From positions 5,953,001 through 6,017,000 of the forward strand of contig NZ_CP134771.1 in NCBI RefSeq assembly GCF_031880315.1: a stretch of DNA of 64,000 bases, in the 5' to 3' direction. This stretch comes from Pseudomonas baltica (GTDB taxonomy: Bacteria > Pseudomonadota > Gammaproteobacteria > Pseudomonadales > Pseudomonadaceae). The position numbers were made by a program, and so were the translations under genes. The notes below the pieces were generated by a model that ran no database searches, had not been told where the DNA came from, and worked only from the letters and a program-made list of their open reading frames with translations. Of this stretch, positions 29,007 to 40,135 are shown in pieces; the first letter of the stretch is position 1; each line of letters opens with the position of its first letter.

Positions 29007-30650
29007 TTAAACAGCTGCGCTCAGCGCCTGAATATCCCGATGCAGAATCTGATCGTTTTCCGAGTAATCCACCGGGCAATCGATCACATGCACCCCTGGC
29101 GTCTGCAGGCACTGCGTCACCAACGGCGCGAACGCCTCGGCGCTTTCAACCCGATGCCCGAACGCGCCGTAGCTCTGCGCATACTTGACGAAATCCGGGT
29201 TGCCATAGTCCAGGCCGAAGTCCTGGAAGCCCATCTGCTGCTGCTTCCAGCGGATCATGCCGTAGCCGTCATCGCGCAACACGATCACCACCAGGTTCAT
29301 CTTCAGGCGTACCGCCGTTTCGAGTTCCTGACTGTTCATCATGAAACCGCCATCGCCACACACCGACACGATCGGCGTGTCCGGGTACACCAGGCGTGCC
29401 GCCATGGCGGAAGGCAGGCCGGCGCCCATGGTCGCCAGGGCGTTGTCGAGCAGCACGGTGTTAGGCATGTAGGCTTTGTAGTTGCGCGCGAACCACAGTT
29501 TGTAGACGCCGTTGTCCAGCGCGACGATGCCATCGGACGGCAGCACCGAGCGCAGATCCGCCACCAGCCGCTGCGGGTACACCGGGAAACGCCCGTCGTC
29601 GGCGCCCAGCGCGACATGGGCCTCGTTGGCTTCGCGGATGGTCAGCATGCGGCTGAAGTCCCAGGTGTCCTGAACCTCGATTTTTTCCTTGATTTCCCAG
29701 ATGGCATTGGCGATGTCGCCGACCACTTCGATCTGCGGGAAGTACACCGGGTCAACTTCAGCGGAGCGGAAGCTGATGTGGACCACCTCGGTGCCGCCAC
29801 GGACCATGAAAAACGGCGGCTTCTCGATCACGTCATGACCGATGTTGACGATCAGGTCGGCGGACTCCAACGCACGGTGGACAAAGTCACCCGCCGACAG
29901 CGCGGCGTTACCGAGGAAGCGTGGATGGCGCTCGTCGACCACGCCCTTGCCCATTTGCGTGGTGACGAAGGGGATACCGGTCTTCTCGATCAGTTGGCGC
30001 AGCACCCGCGCGGTCATCTTGCGGTTGGCGCCGGCACCGATCACCAGCACCGGGCTGCGTGCGGCTTGGAGCTTGGCCACGGCGGCCTCGATGGCCTTCT
30101 GTTCGGCCACCGGGCGACGGCTCAGGCTTGGGGCGATGGGTGTGCTGTCGGTGAATTCGGCGGCTATGTCTTCCGGCAGCTCCAGGTGCACTGACCCTGG
30201 CTTCTCTTCTTCAGCCAGGCGAATCGCTTCACGGATACGCGAAGGGATGTTGTCCGCGGAGGCCAACTGGTGGGTGTACTTGGTCAGCGGCGCCATCATC
30301 CCGCACACGTCGAGAATCTGGAAACGCCCTTGCTTGGACTTCTTGATTGGCTTCTGCCCGGTGATCATCATCATCGGCATGCCGCCGAGATACGCGTAAG
30401 CACCGGCGGTCACCAGGTTGGTCGCGCCAGGGCCGAGGGTCGACAGGCACACGCCGGTCTTGCCGGTCAGGCGCCCGTAAGTGGCGGCCATGAAGCCCGC
30501 GGGCTGTTCGTGGCGGGTGAGGATCAGCTTGATGGACGAGCGCGAGAGCGAGTCCAGCAGGTCGAGGTTTTCTTCACCTGGGATACCGAAAACGTATTCA
30601 ACGCCTTCGTTTTCCAGACACTTGACGACTAACTCGGCAGCTTTGAGCAT
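29007..30650 (-). CDS. Thiamine-diphosphate enzyme, acetolactate synthase large-subunit type
   Basis: A 547-residue enzyme starting MLKAAELVVKCLENEGVEYV. The ThDP-activating Glu is E48 (LTRHEQPAGF), the central domain has the FAD/ADP-binding region, and the C-terminal ThDP motif is GDGGFMMNSQELETAV with the metal-binding residues about 28 positions later. It resembles single-subunit catabolic acetolactate synthases (AlsS/BudB group), which join two pyruvates. No small regulatory subunit gene follows, unlike the ilvIH operon. The frame extends to 30746, but the ATG at 30650 is the family start and is preceded by AAGAGG. With the convergent hydroxy acid oxidase it may handle pyruvate overflow. 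Confidence 0.88.
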   Translation of the reverse strand: MLKAAELVVKCLENEGVEYVFGIPGEENLDLLDSLSRSSIKLILTRHEQPAGFMAATYGRLTGKTGVCLSTLGPGATNLVTAGAYAYLGGMPMMMITGQKPIKKSKQGRFQILDVCGMMAPLTKYTHQLASADNIPSRIREAIRLAEEEKPGSVHLELPEDIAAEFTDSTPIAPSLSRRPVAEQKAIEAAVAKLQAARSPVLVIGAGANRKMTARVLRQLIEKTGIPFVTTQMGKGVVDERHPRFLGNAALSAGDFVHRALESADLIVNIGHDVIEKPPFFMVRGGTEVVHISFRSAEVDPVYFPQIEVVGDIANAIWEIKEKIEVQDTWDFSRMLTIREANEAHVALGADDGRFPVYPQRLVADLRSVLPSDGIVALDNGVYKLWFARNYKAYMPNTVLLDNALATMGAGLPSAMAARLVYPDTPIVSVCGDGGFMMNSQELETAVRLKMNLVVIVLRDDGYGMIRWKQQQMGFQDFGLDYGNPDFVKYAQSYGAFGHRVESAEAFAPLVTQCLQTPGVHVIDCPVDYSENDQILHRDIQALSAAV

Positions 30651-31038
30651 GGTGGGGCGAGCCTCTTGAGGAGGGAGCAGGGGGAAGGTCGCGGTAGGGT
30701 GGCGGCCTTGGGGTGTTGATTGTGGTGGTTGGACATCATATGACATTAAGGTTTCACGAGGGGGCGCCGGGCAGGGAATTTTTTGCCGTACTGTTCTGAC
30801 TTTTACGTCAGGCGGCGTTTGACCGCTGATTCGGACGCGAGGAGCACGACGAGTTTTACCGGCCGCCGCCTGGGTGAGCCCTCTTTCGAGGGCTATTCGA
30901 CGCGCTGGAGGCCTTCCATGGCTGTGCCATTCGCTGGACGATCATCGCAAAACGGCGTGTTAATGCGCTTGAGAACAGCGCGCTGATTTCGTAGTCATGG
31001 GCCGCTAAGATGTGATGCCAGGCCTCGATTGCCCGATA
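30651..31038. other. Intergenic region
   Basis: A 388-base gap between the acetolactate-synthase-like gene and the GST gene. A short hairpin (AGCCCTC and GAGGGCT around TTTC) lies at 30877-30894. An open frame at 30783-30986 on the plus strand has no ribosome binding site and reads as low-complexity Arg/Ser sequence; I do not call it a gene. Confidence 0.5.
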
Positions 31039-31878
31039 TCAATCCAGATCCGCCGCGTCATGCCGTTCCGGCACCTGAGTCGCCTCATCCCCCCATGTCC
31101 GGTTCACGCGCGTACCGCGAATCACCGCCGGGCGCTGGGCAATGGCTTCTGCCCAGCGCTGCACATGGGTATAACTCTTGGCATCCAGAAATTCCGCAGC
31201 CGAATACAGATCGCCGCGCACCAGCTTGCCGTACCACGACCACACGGCGATGTCGGCGATGGAATAGCTGTCACCCGCCAGGTACTCGCTCTCGGCCAGA
31301 CGGCGGTCGAGCACATCGAGTTGGCGTTTGGTTTCCATGGTGAAGCGGTTGATCGGATACTCGAACTTCTCCGGTGCATAGGCATAGAAGTGTCCGAAAC
31401 CGCCGCCGACGTAGGGTGCAGCGCCCATCTGCCAGAACAGCCAGTTCAGCGCCTCGGTACGCCCAGCCGCATCGGTAGGCAGGAAGCGGCCGAATTTCTC
31501 CGCGAGATACAGCAGAATCGAACCGGATTCGAACACGCGAATCGGCGGTTCGACGCTGCGGTCGAGCAGGGCGGGGATCTTGGAGTTCGGGTTGATATCA
31601 ACGAAGCCGCTGGAGAACTGATCGCCTTCATTGATGCGGATCAGCCAGGCATCGTACTCGGCCTCGGAGAGCCCGAGTGCCAGCAGCTCTTCTAGGAGGA
31701 TGGTGACCTTGATGCCATTGGGCGTGGCCAGCGAGTACAACTGCAGCGGGTGCTTGCCGACCGGCAGGACTTTCTCGTGGGTCGGCCCGGCGATCGGGCG
31801 GTTGATGCTGGCAAAATTACCGCCGACCGAGGTGTCGTTGCTCCAGACCTTGGGCGGGACGTAGGGGGCGTTGCTCAT
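31039..31878 (-). CDS. yghU: YghU-type glutathione S-transferase / disulfide reductase
   Basis: A 279-residue protein. The opening MSNAPYVPPKVWSNDTSVGG with the long N-terminal extension, LYSLATPNGIKVTILLEELL, INPNSKIPALLD and ESGSILLYLAEKFG are the marks of the Nu-class GST group (YghU/YfcG). These bind two glutathione molecules and have disulfide reductase and organic peroxidase activity. The final helical region has NWLFWQMGAAPYVGGGFGHF. The frame continues to 31968, but the ATG at 31878 is the conserved start. It is a single gene, separated on both sides by about 390 bases. Confidence 0.9.
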   Translation of the reverse strand: MSNAPYVPPKVWSNDTSVGGNFASINRPIAGPTHEKVLPVGKHPLQLYSLATPNGIKVTILLEELLALGLSEAEYDAWLIRINEGDQFSSGFVDINPNSKIPALLDRSVEPPIRVFESGSILLYLAEKFGRFLPTDAAGRTEALNWLFWQMGAAPYVGGGFGHFYAYAPEKFEYPINRFTMETKRQLDVLDRRLAESEYLAGDSYSIADIAVWSWYGKLVRGDLYSAAEFLDAKSYTHVQRWAEAIAQRPAVIRGTRVNRTWGDEATQVPERHDAADLD

Positions 31879-32279
31879 GTGACAGAAACTCCTGGTTCGC
31901 GGTATGCGGCCGGGCAGGCCGCAGGAAGTCGATGCCAAGCATACCGCCACACCTTGCGCTGGCGTCAACCTGCGAAAAAGTCGCGTGTGTGGATATTTGG
32001 TTATAAGAATTTATGAAGCTTAGCGGCCTGAGCGACAGAGCCATCGTTTAAGAGGACTAATGGTCCGTTCGCACGCATATTCGAAGTCAGTGCGTCCCCG
32101 AGGTACTCGAGTGCCGCCCCTAAGGTTTTGGATCTACTGCGCGACCTCCTATGGTGTGTAGTTCGCCGCTGCTAAGCATCGCTTCCGTTCGACATCTGCT
32201 TACTCACCTTCGGGCAGGTGCTAGCTGTCCAATTTTAGAGTCGCAGACATCTTGGGAAGAGGGCGTACTCGCTATCAGG
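31879..32279. other. Gap with no recognised gene
   Basis: A 401-base stretch between the yghU-like gene and the AraC fragment. Base use is less GC-rich and frames are short on both strands, as expected for decayed DNA. I see no gene, repeat or clear signal apart from a possible yghU promoter near 31990-32010 (TTGGTTATAAGAATTTATG). Confidence 0.5.
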
Positions 32280-32669
32280 CTACCCAGCCGCTATAACCGG
32301 TGTCTTCGTTCTTCCATACCTAGCCGGTGAAACCCCTGTATGGCGGGTGAACGCGACGGTAAAGGTGCTCGACGAACCATAGCCTGTACGCTGCGCCACT
32401 TCGCTGACAGCCATTTTGTCTTGACATAACCATTGCTTGGCCAGAGCCATGCGCCATGTCAAAAGGTAGGTCATGGGCGAGACTCCCATCACACGGCTGA
32501 AGCGCTCGAAAAAGCCCGATCGGGAGAGTGCAGCCTCCCTTGCCAGTTGTGCCACCGACCAAGCCCGTGCCGGATCTTCGTGAAATTTGCGCAGGGCCAT
32601 GGCCGTCGGCCTGCACAGCATTGGCCCTGCACGCAAGTACGCTGGGGCATGTCGAACACCGCTAATCAT
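32280..32669 (-). pseudogene. AraC family regulator, C-terminal fragment
   Basis: A 129-codon frame that contains only the DNA-binding part of an AraC regulator. It has the two helix-turn-helix units of the family: WSVAQLAREAALSRSGFFER with MGVSPMTYLLTWRMALAKQW, then MAVSEVAQRTGYGSSSTFTV with GVSPARYGR. The cupin-type N-terminal domain of about 170 residues that precedes this in full proteins is missing. Upstream sequence changes abruptly to an IS66 transposase fragment. It was probably cut by insertion and later deletion. Residual DNA binding is conceivable if translated, but no ribosome binding site is clear. Confidence 0.75.
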
Positions 32670-32679
32670 TGTGATGGAA

Positions 32680-32850
32680 CGGATGCTTCTCTTGCAGGTA
32701 GCGCGTCAGCGCTACCCGGCGTTTGAGGCTGTAATCCAGGGCTTTGGCCGTGGCCGAGCGCTCGGGCATTAGTTCGCGTTGGGCCAGCCTCCACGCATGC
32801 AGTTCTTCAGCGATGGGCACCGTTGTTTGCTGATGTGATCGCCACCGATC
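32680..32850 (-). mobile_element. IS66-family transposase (TnpC) fragment
   Basis: Within a minus-strand frame running from 33030 to 32662, this part reads IAEELHAWRLAQRELMPERS followed by ATAKALDYSLKRRVALTRYL. That matches the C-terminal catalytic region of IS66 transposases (LHAWL...SATAKALDYSLKRW.ALTRFLDDG). The invariant WEAL-type Trp is Arg, and the frame ends soon after with no Asn-Asn-x-x-E motif, so only about 57 codons remain. The rest of the element, including its terminal repeats, is not visible. It is a dead scar joined to the AraC fragment. Confidence 0.75.
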
Positions 32851-33030
32851 TTCATCGCTGACTTCCTTGGAGCATGTCGGGGCGGGACTATGAGGAAAGT
32901 CTTCTCCAGCGTGCAACCGAGTTGCACGGTTGGCTTCACAAAGGTGCCTTGCGGGCCACGCCGTCGCGGCGGGTCTAGATTCCCAAAGCTGATGGCAGGC
33001 GACGCCCGTTCGGGTATCTCGCATCTGCAC

Positions 33031-34299
33031 TCAGGCTTTCTGCGGATCATGAATCTTGTCCCGAATGAAAAACGCCGGGATCAGACCAGTGATGACATAC
33101 GCCACCCCCATCACGAGCATGCCTGCGGCAATCGACACCTGCGCGGCCAGCAGCCCGATGATCGCCGGCGCAAATGCCGCCCCAATCCGGCCGAAATTGT
33201 AGGCGCCACCGACCCCGGAGCCCCGCACCCGCGTCTCGAAACTCTCGGTCATATAGGTCGCGACCACCCCCACCGGAATCCCATAGATAAACCCGAAGAA
33301 CACCAGCAGATAAAGAATATTCCCCGGTGAATTCAGATACACGATCGCCGGAATCAGCAGCGCCGTGCCGATACACCCGAACACAAACGAATTGCGCCGT
33401 CCGAGCGCATCGGACAGCACCCCGGAGCACACCTTGCCGACGATCATCGCCGCATAGGTGCCGACCATGTAGCCGGTCATGGCCTTGAAGTTCATGTGCA
33501 GCTCTTGCTCCAGATACGAGGGCATCCAGTTGTTGACCCCGTAATAGCCGAACTGCAAAAAGCCTGCGGTCAGGGTCCAGAGCATCAGCATGCGCCGCGC
33601 GGCCTTGTCGGCGAACAGGATCTTCAGCGAGTCGGGTTTCTTCACCACCACACCGCCACCTTCGCGCTTGAGGCGTTGGCGTTCGGCCTGGGCGGCCAGC
33701 CAGGCGGGCGGCTCGGGCACCAGCGGTTTGACGAACAGCGCCAGCACCACCGGCACGATGGCAATGAAGAACAGCCAGCGCCAGCCATGCTCGGGGATGA
33801 TCGCGCCGGCCAGCAGCGTCGCCACCAGGTAGCCTACGGTCCAGCCGGCCTGCAGGGTGGCGAGCACGGTGGTGCGGTATTTGGTCGAGACGTATTCGGA
33901 CATCAGCGTGTTGCAGGCCACGAACAACGAGCCGAGCCCCAGTGAGGCGAAGAAGCGCACTCCGGCGAACTGCAGGTAGCTGTGGGTGAAGCCCAGCATC
34001 GCGGTGCCGATGGAGAACACCAGGGTGGTCCAGAACACCACCTTGACCCGGCCGAAGCGGTCGCAGGCCCAGCCGCCGTAGATGCCGCCAATGGCCATGC
34101 CGGCGAGGGTGATGCTGCCCAGGCTGCCGGCTTCGAAGCTGCTCAGGCCGAATTCCTGGCGCAGGCTGCCGAGGCTGTAGGACAGCAGCATGAGGTCGGC
34201 GCCGTCGGCGAGCAGGCCGAGGAAGCAGAACACGAAGACGATGGCTTTGGTGTGCGTGGCGATAGCCTTGACGGGCGTTGAAGCAGCGAGCATGTCCAT
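33031..34299 (-). CDS. MFS transporter, aromatic acid:H+ symporter-like
   Basis: A 422-residue protein with twelve hydrophobic segments. The first segment has GLLADGADLMLLSYSLGSL, and the loop 2-3 motif is GGWACDRFGRVKV, both as in the AAHS family, which takes up aromatic and related carboxylic acids with protons. It is the last gene of the minus-strand acyl-CoA cluster, so it is the likely uptake system for that pathway's substrate. It follows the nitronate-monooxygenase-like gene by 42 bases. Its stop codon is immediately followed by the IS66/AraC scar, which marks the cluster's edge. Confidence 0.88.
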   Translation of the reverse strand: MDMLAASTPVKAIATHTKAIVFVFCFLGLLADGADLMLLSYSLGSLRQEFGLSSFEAGSLGSITLAGMAIGGIYGGWACDRFGRVKVVFWTTLVFSIGTAMLGFTHSYLQFAGVRFFASLGLGSLFVACNTLMSEYVSTKYRTTVLATLQAGWTVGYLVATLLAGAIIPEHGWRWLFFIAIVPVVLALFVKPLVPEPPAWLAAQAERQRLKREGGGVVVKKPDSLKILFADKAARRMLMLWTLTAGFLQFGYYGVNNWMPSYLEQELHMNFKAMTGYMVGTYAAMIVGKVCSGVLSDALGRRNSFVFGCIGTALLIPAIVYLNSPGNILYLLVFFGFIYGIPVGVVATYMTESFETRVRGSGVGGAYNFGRIGAAFAPAIIGLLAAQVSIAAGMLVMGVAYVITGLIPAFFIRDKIHDPQKA

Positions 34300-34341
34300 T
34301 ATTTTTATTCTCTTGTTGAAGGGCTGCGACGCGTGTTGTGT

Positions 34342-36239
<1,898 letters not shown>

Positions 36240-36273
36240 GATTGGGTGTCCTTGTAGTTATGCAAAATGACAA

Positions 36274-37422
36274 TCACGCGGCCGGCAGATCCAGCACCTG
36301 CTTGGCCAGAATGTTGCGCTGGATCTCGTTGCTGCCGCCGTAGATGGTCGCGCACAGCGACTGGATGAACAGCCCGGCGGGATACAGCGCGGCGTCTTCC
36401 GGAATCGGGTCGAGCAGGGCTGCCGCTTCGCCAGCGGTCTGCAGTGCCAGTTCGTTGATGCGCTGGAACAGCTCGGACTGGAAAATCTTCAGCATCGACA
36501 CCTCGGCCCCCAGCGGCTGCCCGCGGCGCAGGGCGTCGGCGAACGATTCGTACAGCGCGCAATGGCAGTCCAGGTCGAGCTGCAGGTCGGCGAAGCGCTG
36601 GCGGAACACCGGTTGCTGCCAGGCGCCATTGAGTTTGGCCAGGCGCGCCAGACGATCCAGCGAGTGGGTCGACTGCTTAGGTGAACCGAGGAAGATGCGC
36701 TCGAAACCCAGCAGTGCCTTGGCCATGCTCCAGCCCTGGTTGAGCTCGCCGACCAGGTTGGCCTTGGGCACTTTCACGTCGGTGAAAAACACCTCGGCGA
36801 ACTCGTCGTGCAGGTCGAGGTTGAGGATCGGCCGCACCTCGATACCGGGAGTGTCCAGCGGCACCAGCAGGAAACTGATGCCGGCCTGAGGCTTGGCCGT
36901 GCGATCGGTGCGCACCAGCATGAAGATCCAGTTGGATTCGGTGGCCATGGTGGTCCAGATCTTTTGGCCACTGACGCGCCAATGGTCACCCTCATCCACG
37001 GCTTCGGTGCGCAGGCTGGCCAGATCCGAACCGGCATTGGGCTCGCTGTAGCCCTGACACCAGAGGTGTTCGCCACTGAGGATGCGTGGCAGATGAAAGG
37101 CCTTCTGCTCTTCGCTGCCATAGCGCACCAGCATCGGCCCGAGCATGGTCAGACCACTGTCGGGCAAGCGTGCGCAGCCGTGGCTTTCCATCTCTTCCAT
37201 CATGATCAGTTGCTTGGCCGCGCTCAGGCCCATGCCACCGTATTCCGGCGGCCAGCCGGGGGCCAGCCAGCCTTTTTTCGACAGCAGCTGATACCACTCG
37301 CGGCTCTCCTCGGTGCCCATGCGTTTGCGCGGGTTGCGCTTGGTGGCCGGGTAGTTGGCCTGCACCCAGCCGCGTACCTCGGCGCGGAAATGACTGTCGT
37401 CCAATGCGTTGTAATCGGTCAT
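36274..37422 (-). CDS. Acyl-CoA dehydrogenase, first subunit type
   Basis: A 382-residue flavoprotein. Features include APGWPPEYGGMGLSAAKQLI, the FAD-binding CQGYSEPNAGSDLASLRTEA and KIWTTMATESNWIFML, and the C-terminal YGGSNEIQRNILAKQ. It introduces a double bond into an acyl-CoA and passes electrons to ETF. The other acyl-CoA dehydrogenase of the cluster is shorter and lacks several FAD-binding pieces. Such unequal pairs form alpha2beta2 enzymes in steroid side-chain degradation (ChsE types), and the same may hold here. The gene is separated by three bases from the upstream enoyl-CoA hydratase gene. Confidence 0.9.
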   Translation of the reverse strand: MTDYNALDDSHFRAEVRGWVQANYPATKRNPRKRMGTEESREWYQLLSKKGWLAPGWPPEYGGMGLSAAKQLIMMEEMESHGCARLPDSGLTMLGPMLVRYGSEEQKAFHLPRILSGEHLWCQGYSEPNAGSDLASLRTEAVDEGDHWRVSGQKIWTTMATESNWIFMLVRTDRTAKPQAGISFLLVPLDTPGIEVRPILNLDLHDEFAEVFFTDVKVPKANLVGELNQGWSMAKALLGFERIFLGSPKQSTHSLDRLARLAKLNGAWQQPVFRQRFADLQLDLDCHCALYESFADALRRGQPLGAEVSMLKIFQSELFQRINELALQTAGEAAALLDPIPEDAALYPAGLFIQSLCATIYGGSNEIQRNILAKQVLDLPAA

Positions 37423-37425
37423 GGT

Positions 37426-38190
37426 TCAGGCTCCGGTGAATTCGGCTGGGCGCTTGCCCAAAAAGGCCGCCTTGCCCTCGGCGTGGTCGCGGCTGAGGAA
37501 CAGCTGGCTTTGCAGCTCCAGTTCGCGGTCCAGTTGGGCGTCGAGCCCTTCGGCAAGCACCGCCTTGGTCAACGCTAGCGGCAACGGCGCGAGTTTCTCC
37601 AGCACCTGCGCGCGGCCCAGGGCGACTTCGAGCGCTTGGCCGACGGGCACCAGGTGGTCGATCAGGCCGAGCTTGTCGGCTTGGGTGGCGTCCCATTTCT
37701 CGCCATAGAGCAGCACCTGGCGCGCGCGGCCGCGGCCGATGCGCTGGGTGAGGGTGTGCAGCACGCCCATGTCGGCCATTAGCCCGACCTGGCCGAAGCT
37801 GGCGACGAAGCGCGCGCCAGCGCCGGCCACGACGGTGTCGCAAGCCATGGCCAGTGACAGCCCGGCACCGGCGGCCCAGCCCTCGACGGCGGCGATCAGT
37901 GGCTTGCTCATGCCGACCATCTGGCGGATCAAACGGTGGCTGCGGCGCATGCGTTCACGGCCGGCGGCCAGATCAGTGACGTGCATATCGGTGATATCGC
38001 CGCCTGCGCAAAAGTTGCCGTCGACGCCGGTGAGGATCACGCAGCGCACGTTCGCGTCCTGCTCAGCGCGGACCAGGGCGGCGCACAGCTGCTCGCGCAA
38101 GGCCAGGGATACCGAGTTGCGCCGCTGCGGGACGTTGATCGAGAGGATGCGTGTGCGGCCGCGGTCTTCTTCGAGGATGGCCTGGCTCAT
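37426..38190 (-). CDS. Enoyl-CoA hydratase/isomerase family protein
   Basis: A 254-residue crotonase-fold protein. The oxyanion-hole segments are NFCAGGDITDMH (near residues 59-70) and AAVEGWAAGAGLSLAMACD (near residues 100-118), followed by ARFVASFGQVGLMADMG. The position that usually holds the second catalytic Glu (E144 in rat enzyme numbering) looks like M133-A-D, so it may isomerise, hydrate or cleave; the exact reaction is uncertain. It overlaps the upstream acyl-CoA dehydrogenase gene by four bases (ATGA), so the two are translated together. Confidence 0.88.
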   Translation of the reverse strand: MSQAILEEDRGRTRILSINVPQRRNSVSLALREQLCAALVRAEQDANVRCVILTGVDGNFCAGGDITDMHVTDLAAGRERMRRSHRLIRQMVGMSKPLIAAVEGWAAGAGLSLAMACDTVVAGAGARFVASFGQVGLMADMGVLHTLTQRIGRGRARQVLLYGEKWDATQADKLGLIDHLVPVGQALEVALGRAQVLEKLAPLPLALTKAVLAEGLDAQLDRELELQSQLFLSRDHAEGKAAFLGKRPAEFTGA

Positions 38191-39257
38191 GCCTGCACCT
38201 CGGCGAATACCTGGTGGATGTAACGCGCCTGATGCTGCTCCAGCGTGCCGCCGCTATTGATCAGCACCAACGCCTTGCGCAGGAACAGGCCGATGTCGGC
38301 TTCGTCGGTGTAGCCGATGGCACCGTGCAGCTGAATCGCCTCGCGGCAGACCTGCAATGCCGCGCGGCTGCTGCGCAGCTTGGCAGCGCTGACCTGGCGT
38401 TGGCGGGCGTCGGCGGCGATGCCTTCATCAATGCGTACGGCGGCCTGGGTGATGATCGCTCGACTCAATTCGATCTGCAGTATGAGGTCGACGCAACGGT
38501 GTTGCAGGGCCTGGAAGCTGCCGATGGCATGACCGAACTGGCGGCGTACCTTGAGGTAGTCGAGGGTGCGTTCGAAGGCGCCTTGCATGCAGCCGAGCAG
38601 ATAGGCGGCGGTGCCCAGGGTGGCCTGGTCCAGCGCCTGTTGCAGGGTGGCGGCGGACATGTCGAGCAGGCGCCCCGGTGCCTGGGTGAATTTCAAGCGG
38701 GCGCTGTGGCCACCATCCTGAGTGGCGGCCTGTTGGATTTCTACCCCGCCGGCGCGCACATCGACCAACGCCAGGCCGTGATCGGTGTTCAGCACGAAGG
38801 CATCGGCGCAGGCGCCGAGGGCCACGTCGTGCAGCTCGCCACTCACGGTACTGTCGCGGTACTGCACGCTAGCGCGCTGGTGCAGCCCGGCGGGCAGTGT
38901 CAGGTGCGTGCCGCTCAGTTGCGCAGCCAGCAAATCGGCAGGCAACAGCGCGGCGGCCAACGTGGCGTCGATCAGCGGCTCGGGTGCCAGGCCGCGGCCC
39001 AGTTCCTCCAGCAGGGCAATCGACTCGGCCTGGCCCAGGCCGCTGCCGCCACGTGCTTCGGCCAGGCTCAAGCCCGTCCAGCCTTGCTCGCACAGGGCCT
39101 GCCACGGGCCGCGCAGTGCGTGCGGCGCAGTGAAGCGCAGGGCGCGGATGCGGGACAGATCGCCGTCACGCGGCACCACAGCCGCGGCGCTGTCGCGAAT
39201 CATATTGAGGCGTTCAAGGCGTTCGTAATCGTCGGGCGTATTCAGGGCCTGGTTCAT
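38187..39257 (-). CDS. Acyl-CoA dehydrogenase, second (short) subunit type
   Basis: A 356-residue protein of the acyl-CoA dehydrogenase fold. GWTGLSLAEARGGSGLGQAE marks the N-terminal domain, and the C-terminal domain has RRQFGHAIGSFQALQHRCVD and QLHGAIGYTDEADIGLFLRK. The middle beta domain is degenerate and lacks the usual S-N-x-G-S-D loop. This resembles the partner subunits of heterotetrameric ACADs such as ChsE1/FadE29. The frame is open to 39494, but AGAAGGAGC lies ten bases before the ATG at 39257, a strong ribosome binding site. It overlaps the MaoC gene stop by four bases. Confidence 0.88.
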   Translation of the reverse strand: MNQALNTPDDYERLERLNMIRDSAAAVVPRDGDLSRIRALRFTAPHALRGPWQALCEQGWTGLSLAEARGGSGLGQAESIALLEELGRGLAPEPLIDATLAAALLPADLLAAQLSGTHLTLPAGLHQRASVQYRDSTVSGELHDVALGACADAFVLNTDHGLALVDVRAGGVEIQQAATQDGGHSARLKFTQAPGRLLDMSAATLQQALDQATLGTAAYLLGCMQGAFERTLDYLKVRRQFGHAIGSFQALQHRCVDLILQIELSRAIITQAAVRIDEGIAADARQRQVSAAKLRSSRAALQVCREAIQLHGAIGYTDEADIGLFLRKALVLINSGGTLEQHQARYIHQVFAEVQA

Positions 39258-40135
39258 GAGCGATGCTCCTTCTTCAACTCTGATCTGTTCAACACCAATC
39301 TGCCGTTGTTGAGCACCACGACATCGCGCTCCACCACTCGGGCGCGGAAGGAGCCGTCGTTCCAGATTTCGGTGCGCAGGGTTTCGCCCGGGTACACCGG
39401 CGCGCTGAAGCGCACTTCGAGGCTGTGCAGCAGCTCGCTGCGGTAGTCGGCGAGGACTTCGAACAGCGCCTGAAACGAGATCGCCAGGGTGCACAGTCCA
39501 TGCAGGATCGGCCGTTCGAAGCCAGCGCGAATTGCCACGTCGGGGTTGGCGTGCAGGGGGTTGTCATCACCGTTGAGGCGATAGTAGAGCGCCTGTTCCG
39601 GGCGGGTCGGGTGGTCGATCACGCAGTCGGGCGTACCCTCGGGCATCGCATGCGCGGCACGCACCGGGCCGCTGGGCGCGCCGCAGCCACCGTCACCGCG
39701 CAGGAAGGTGGTACTGGAGGTGATAGCGAACACTTCCCCGCTGGCGGCGTCCACCAGTTGTTTATCGCTGTAGAGCAGGGCGCCTTTGCCGGGGCCTTTG
39801 TCGACCAGCCCGGTGACGCGGGTGCGGCCGATGATCTCGCCAGCCACCGGAATGGGTTTGTGCCATTCGATACGTTGTTCGCCCAGCACCAGTTTCAGCG
39901 CATCGACGCCGGTGGCTGGATTGCCCAGCCAGAAGCCGGGGTAGGCGAGCACCACGGGGAAGCACGGGTGGGCCTGAAAATCGCGGGCCGAGTCGACGAA
40001 ATCCAGTTGCTTGCGGTCGAGCGGGTCTGCGGCCATGCCCACCGACAATGCATAAAAGGCGGTGTCCTGGCGGCTCAGGTGCTGGTGCACATCCGGGATA
40101 GGGTAATTCAGCAGAGTCTCAGGATTGAGTGGCAT
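39254..40135 (-). CDS. MaoC-type (R)-specific enoyl-CoA hydratase, double hot-dog
   Basis: A 293-residue protein with two hot-dog domains. The second contains the hydratase-2 signature YRLNGDDNPLHANPDVA at about residues 185-201, with catalytic Asp and His, followed by RPILHGLCTLAISFQ. The size and FYALSVGMAADPLDRKQLDF opening match the peroxisomal hydratase-2/ MaoC family that hydrates bulky 2-enoyl-CoAs. It should follow an acyl-CoA dehydrogenase in the pathway and feed the SDR. Its start overlaps the end of the acyl-CoA synthetase gene by 17 bases, and its end overlaps the next gene by four. Confidence 0.9.
   Translation of the reverse strand: MPLNPETLLNYPIPDVHQHLSRQDTAFYALSVGMAADPLDRKQLDFVDSARDFQAHPCFPVVLAYPGFWLGNPATGVDALKLVLGEQRIEWHKPIPVAGEIIGRTRVTGLVDKGPGKGALLYSDKQLVDAASGEVFAITSSTTFLRGDGGCGAPSGPVRAAHAMPEGTPDCVIDHPTRPEQALYYRLNGDDNPLHANPDVAIRAGFERPILHGLCTLAISFQALFEVLADYRSELLHSLEVRFSAPVYPGETLRTEIWNDGSFRARVVERDVVVLNNGRLVLNRSELKKEHRS

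Noticed and set aside
30783..30986. 67-codon plus-strand frame in the gap after the acetolactate synthase gene
   Set aside because: No ribosome binding site, Arg/Ser-rich low-information sequence, and a hairpin inside it.
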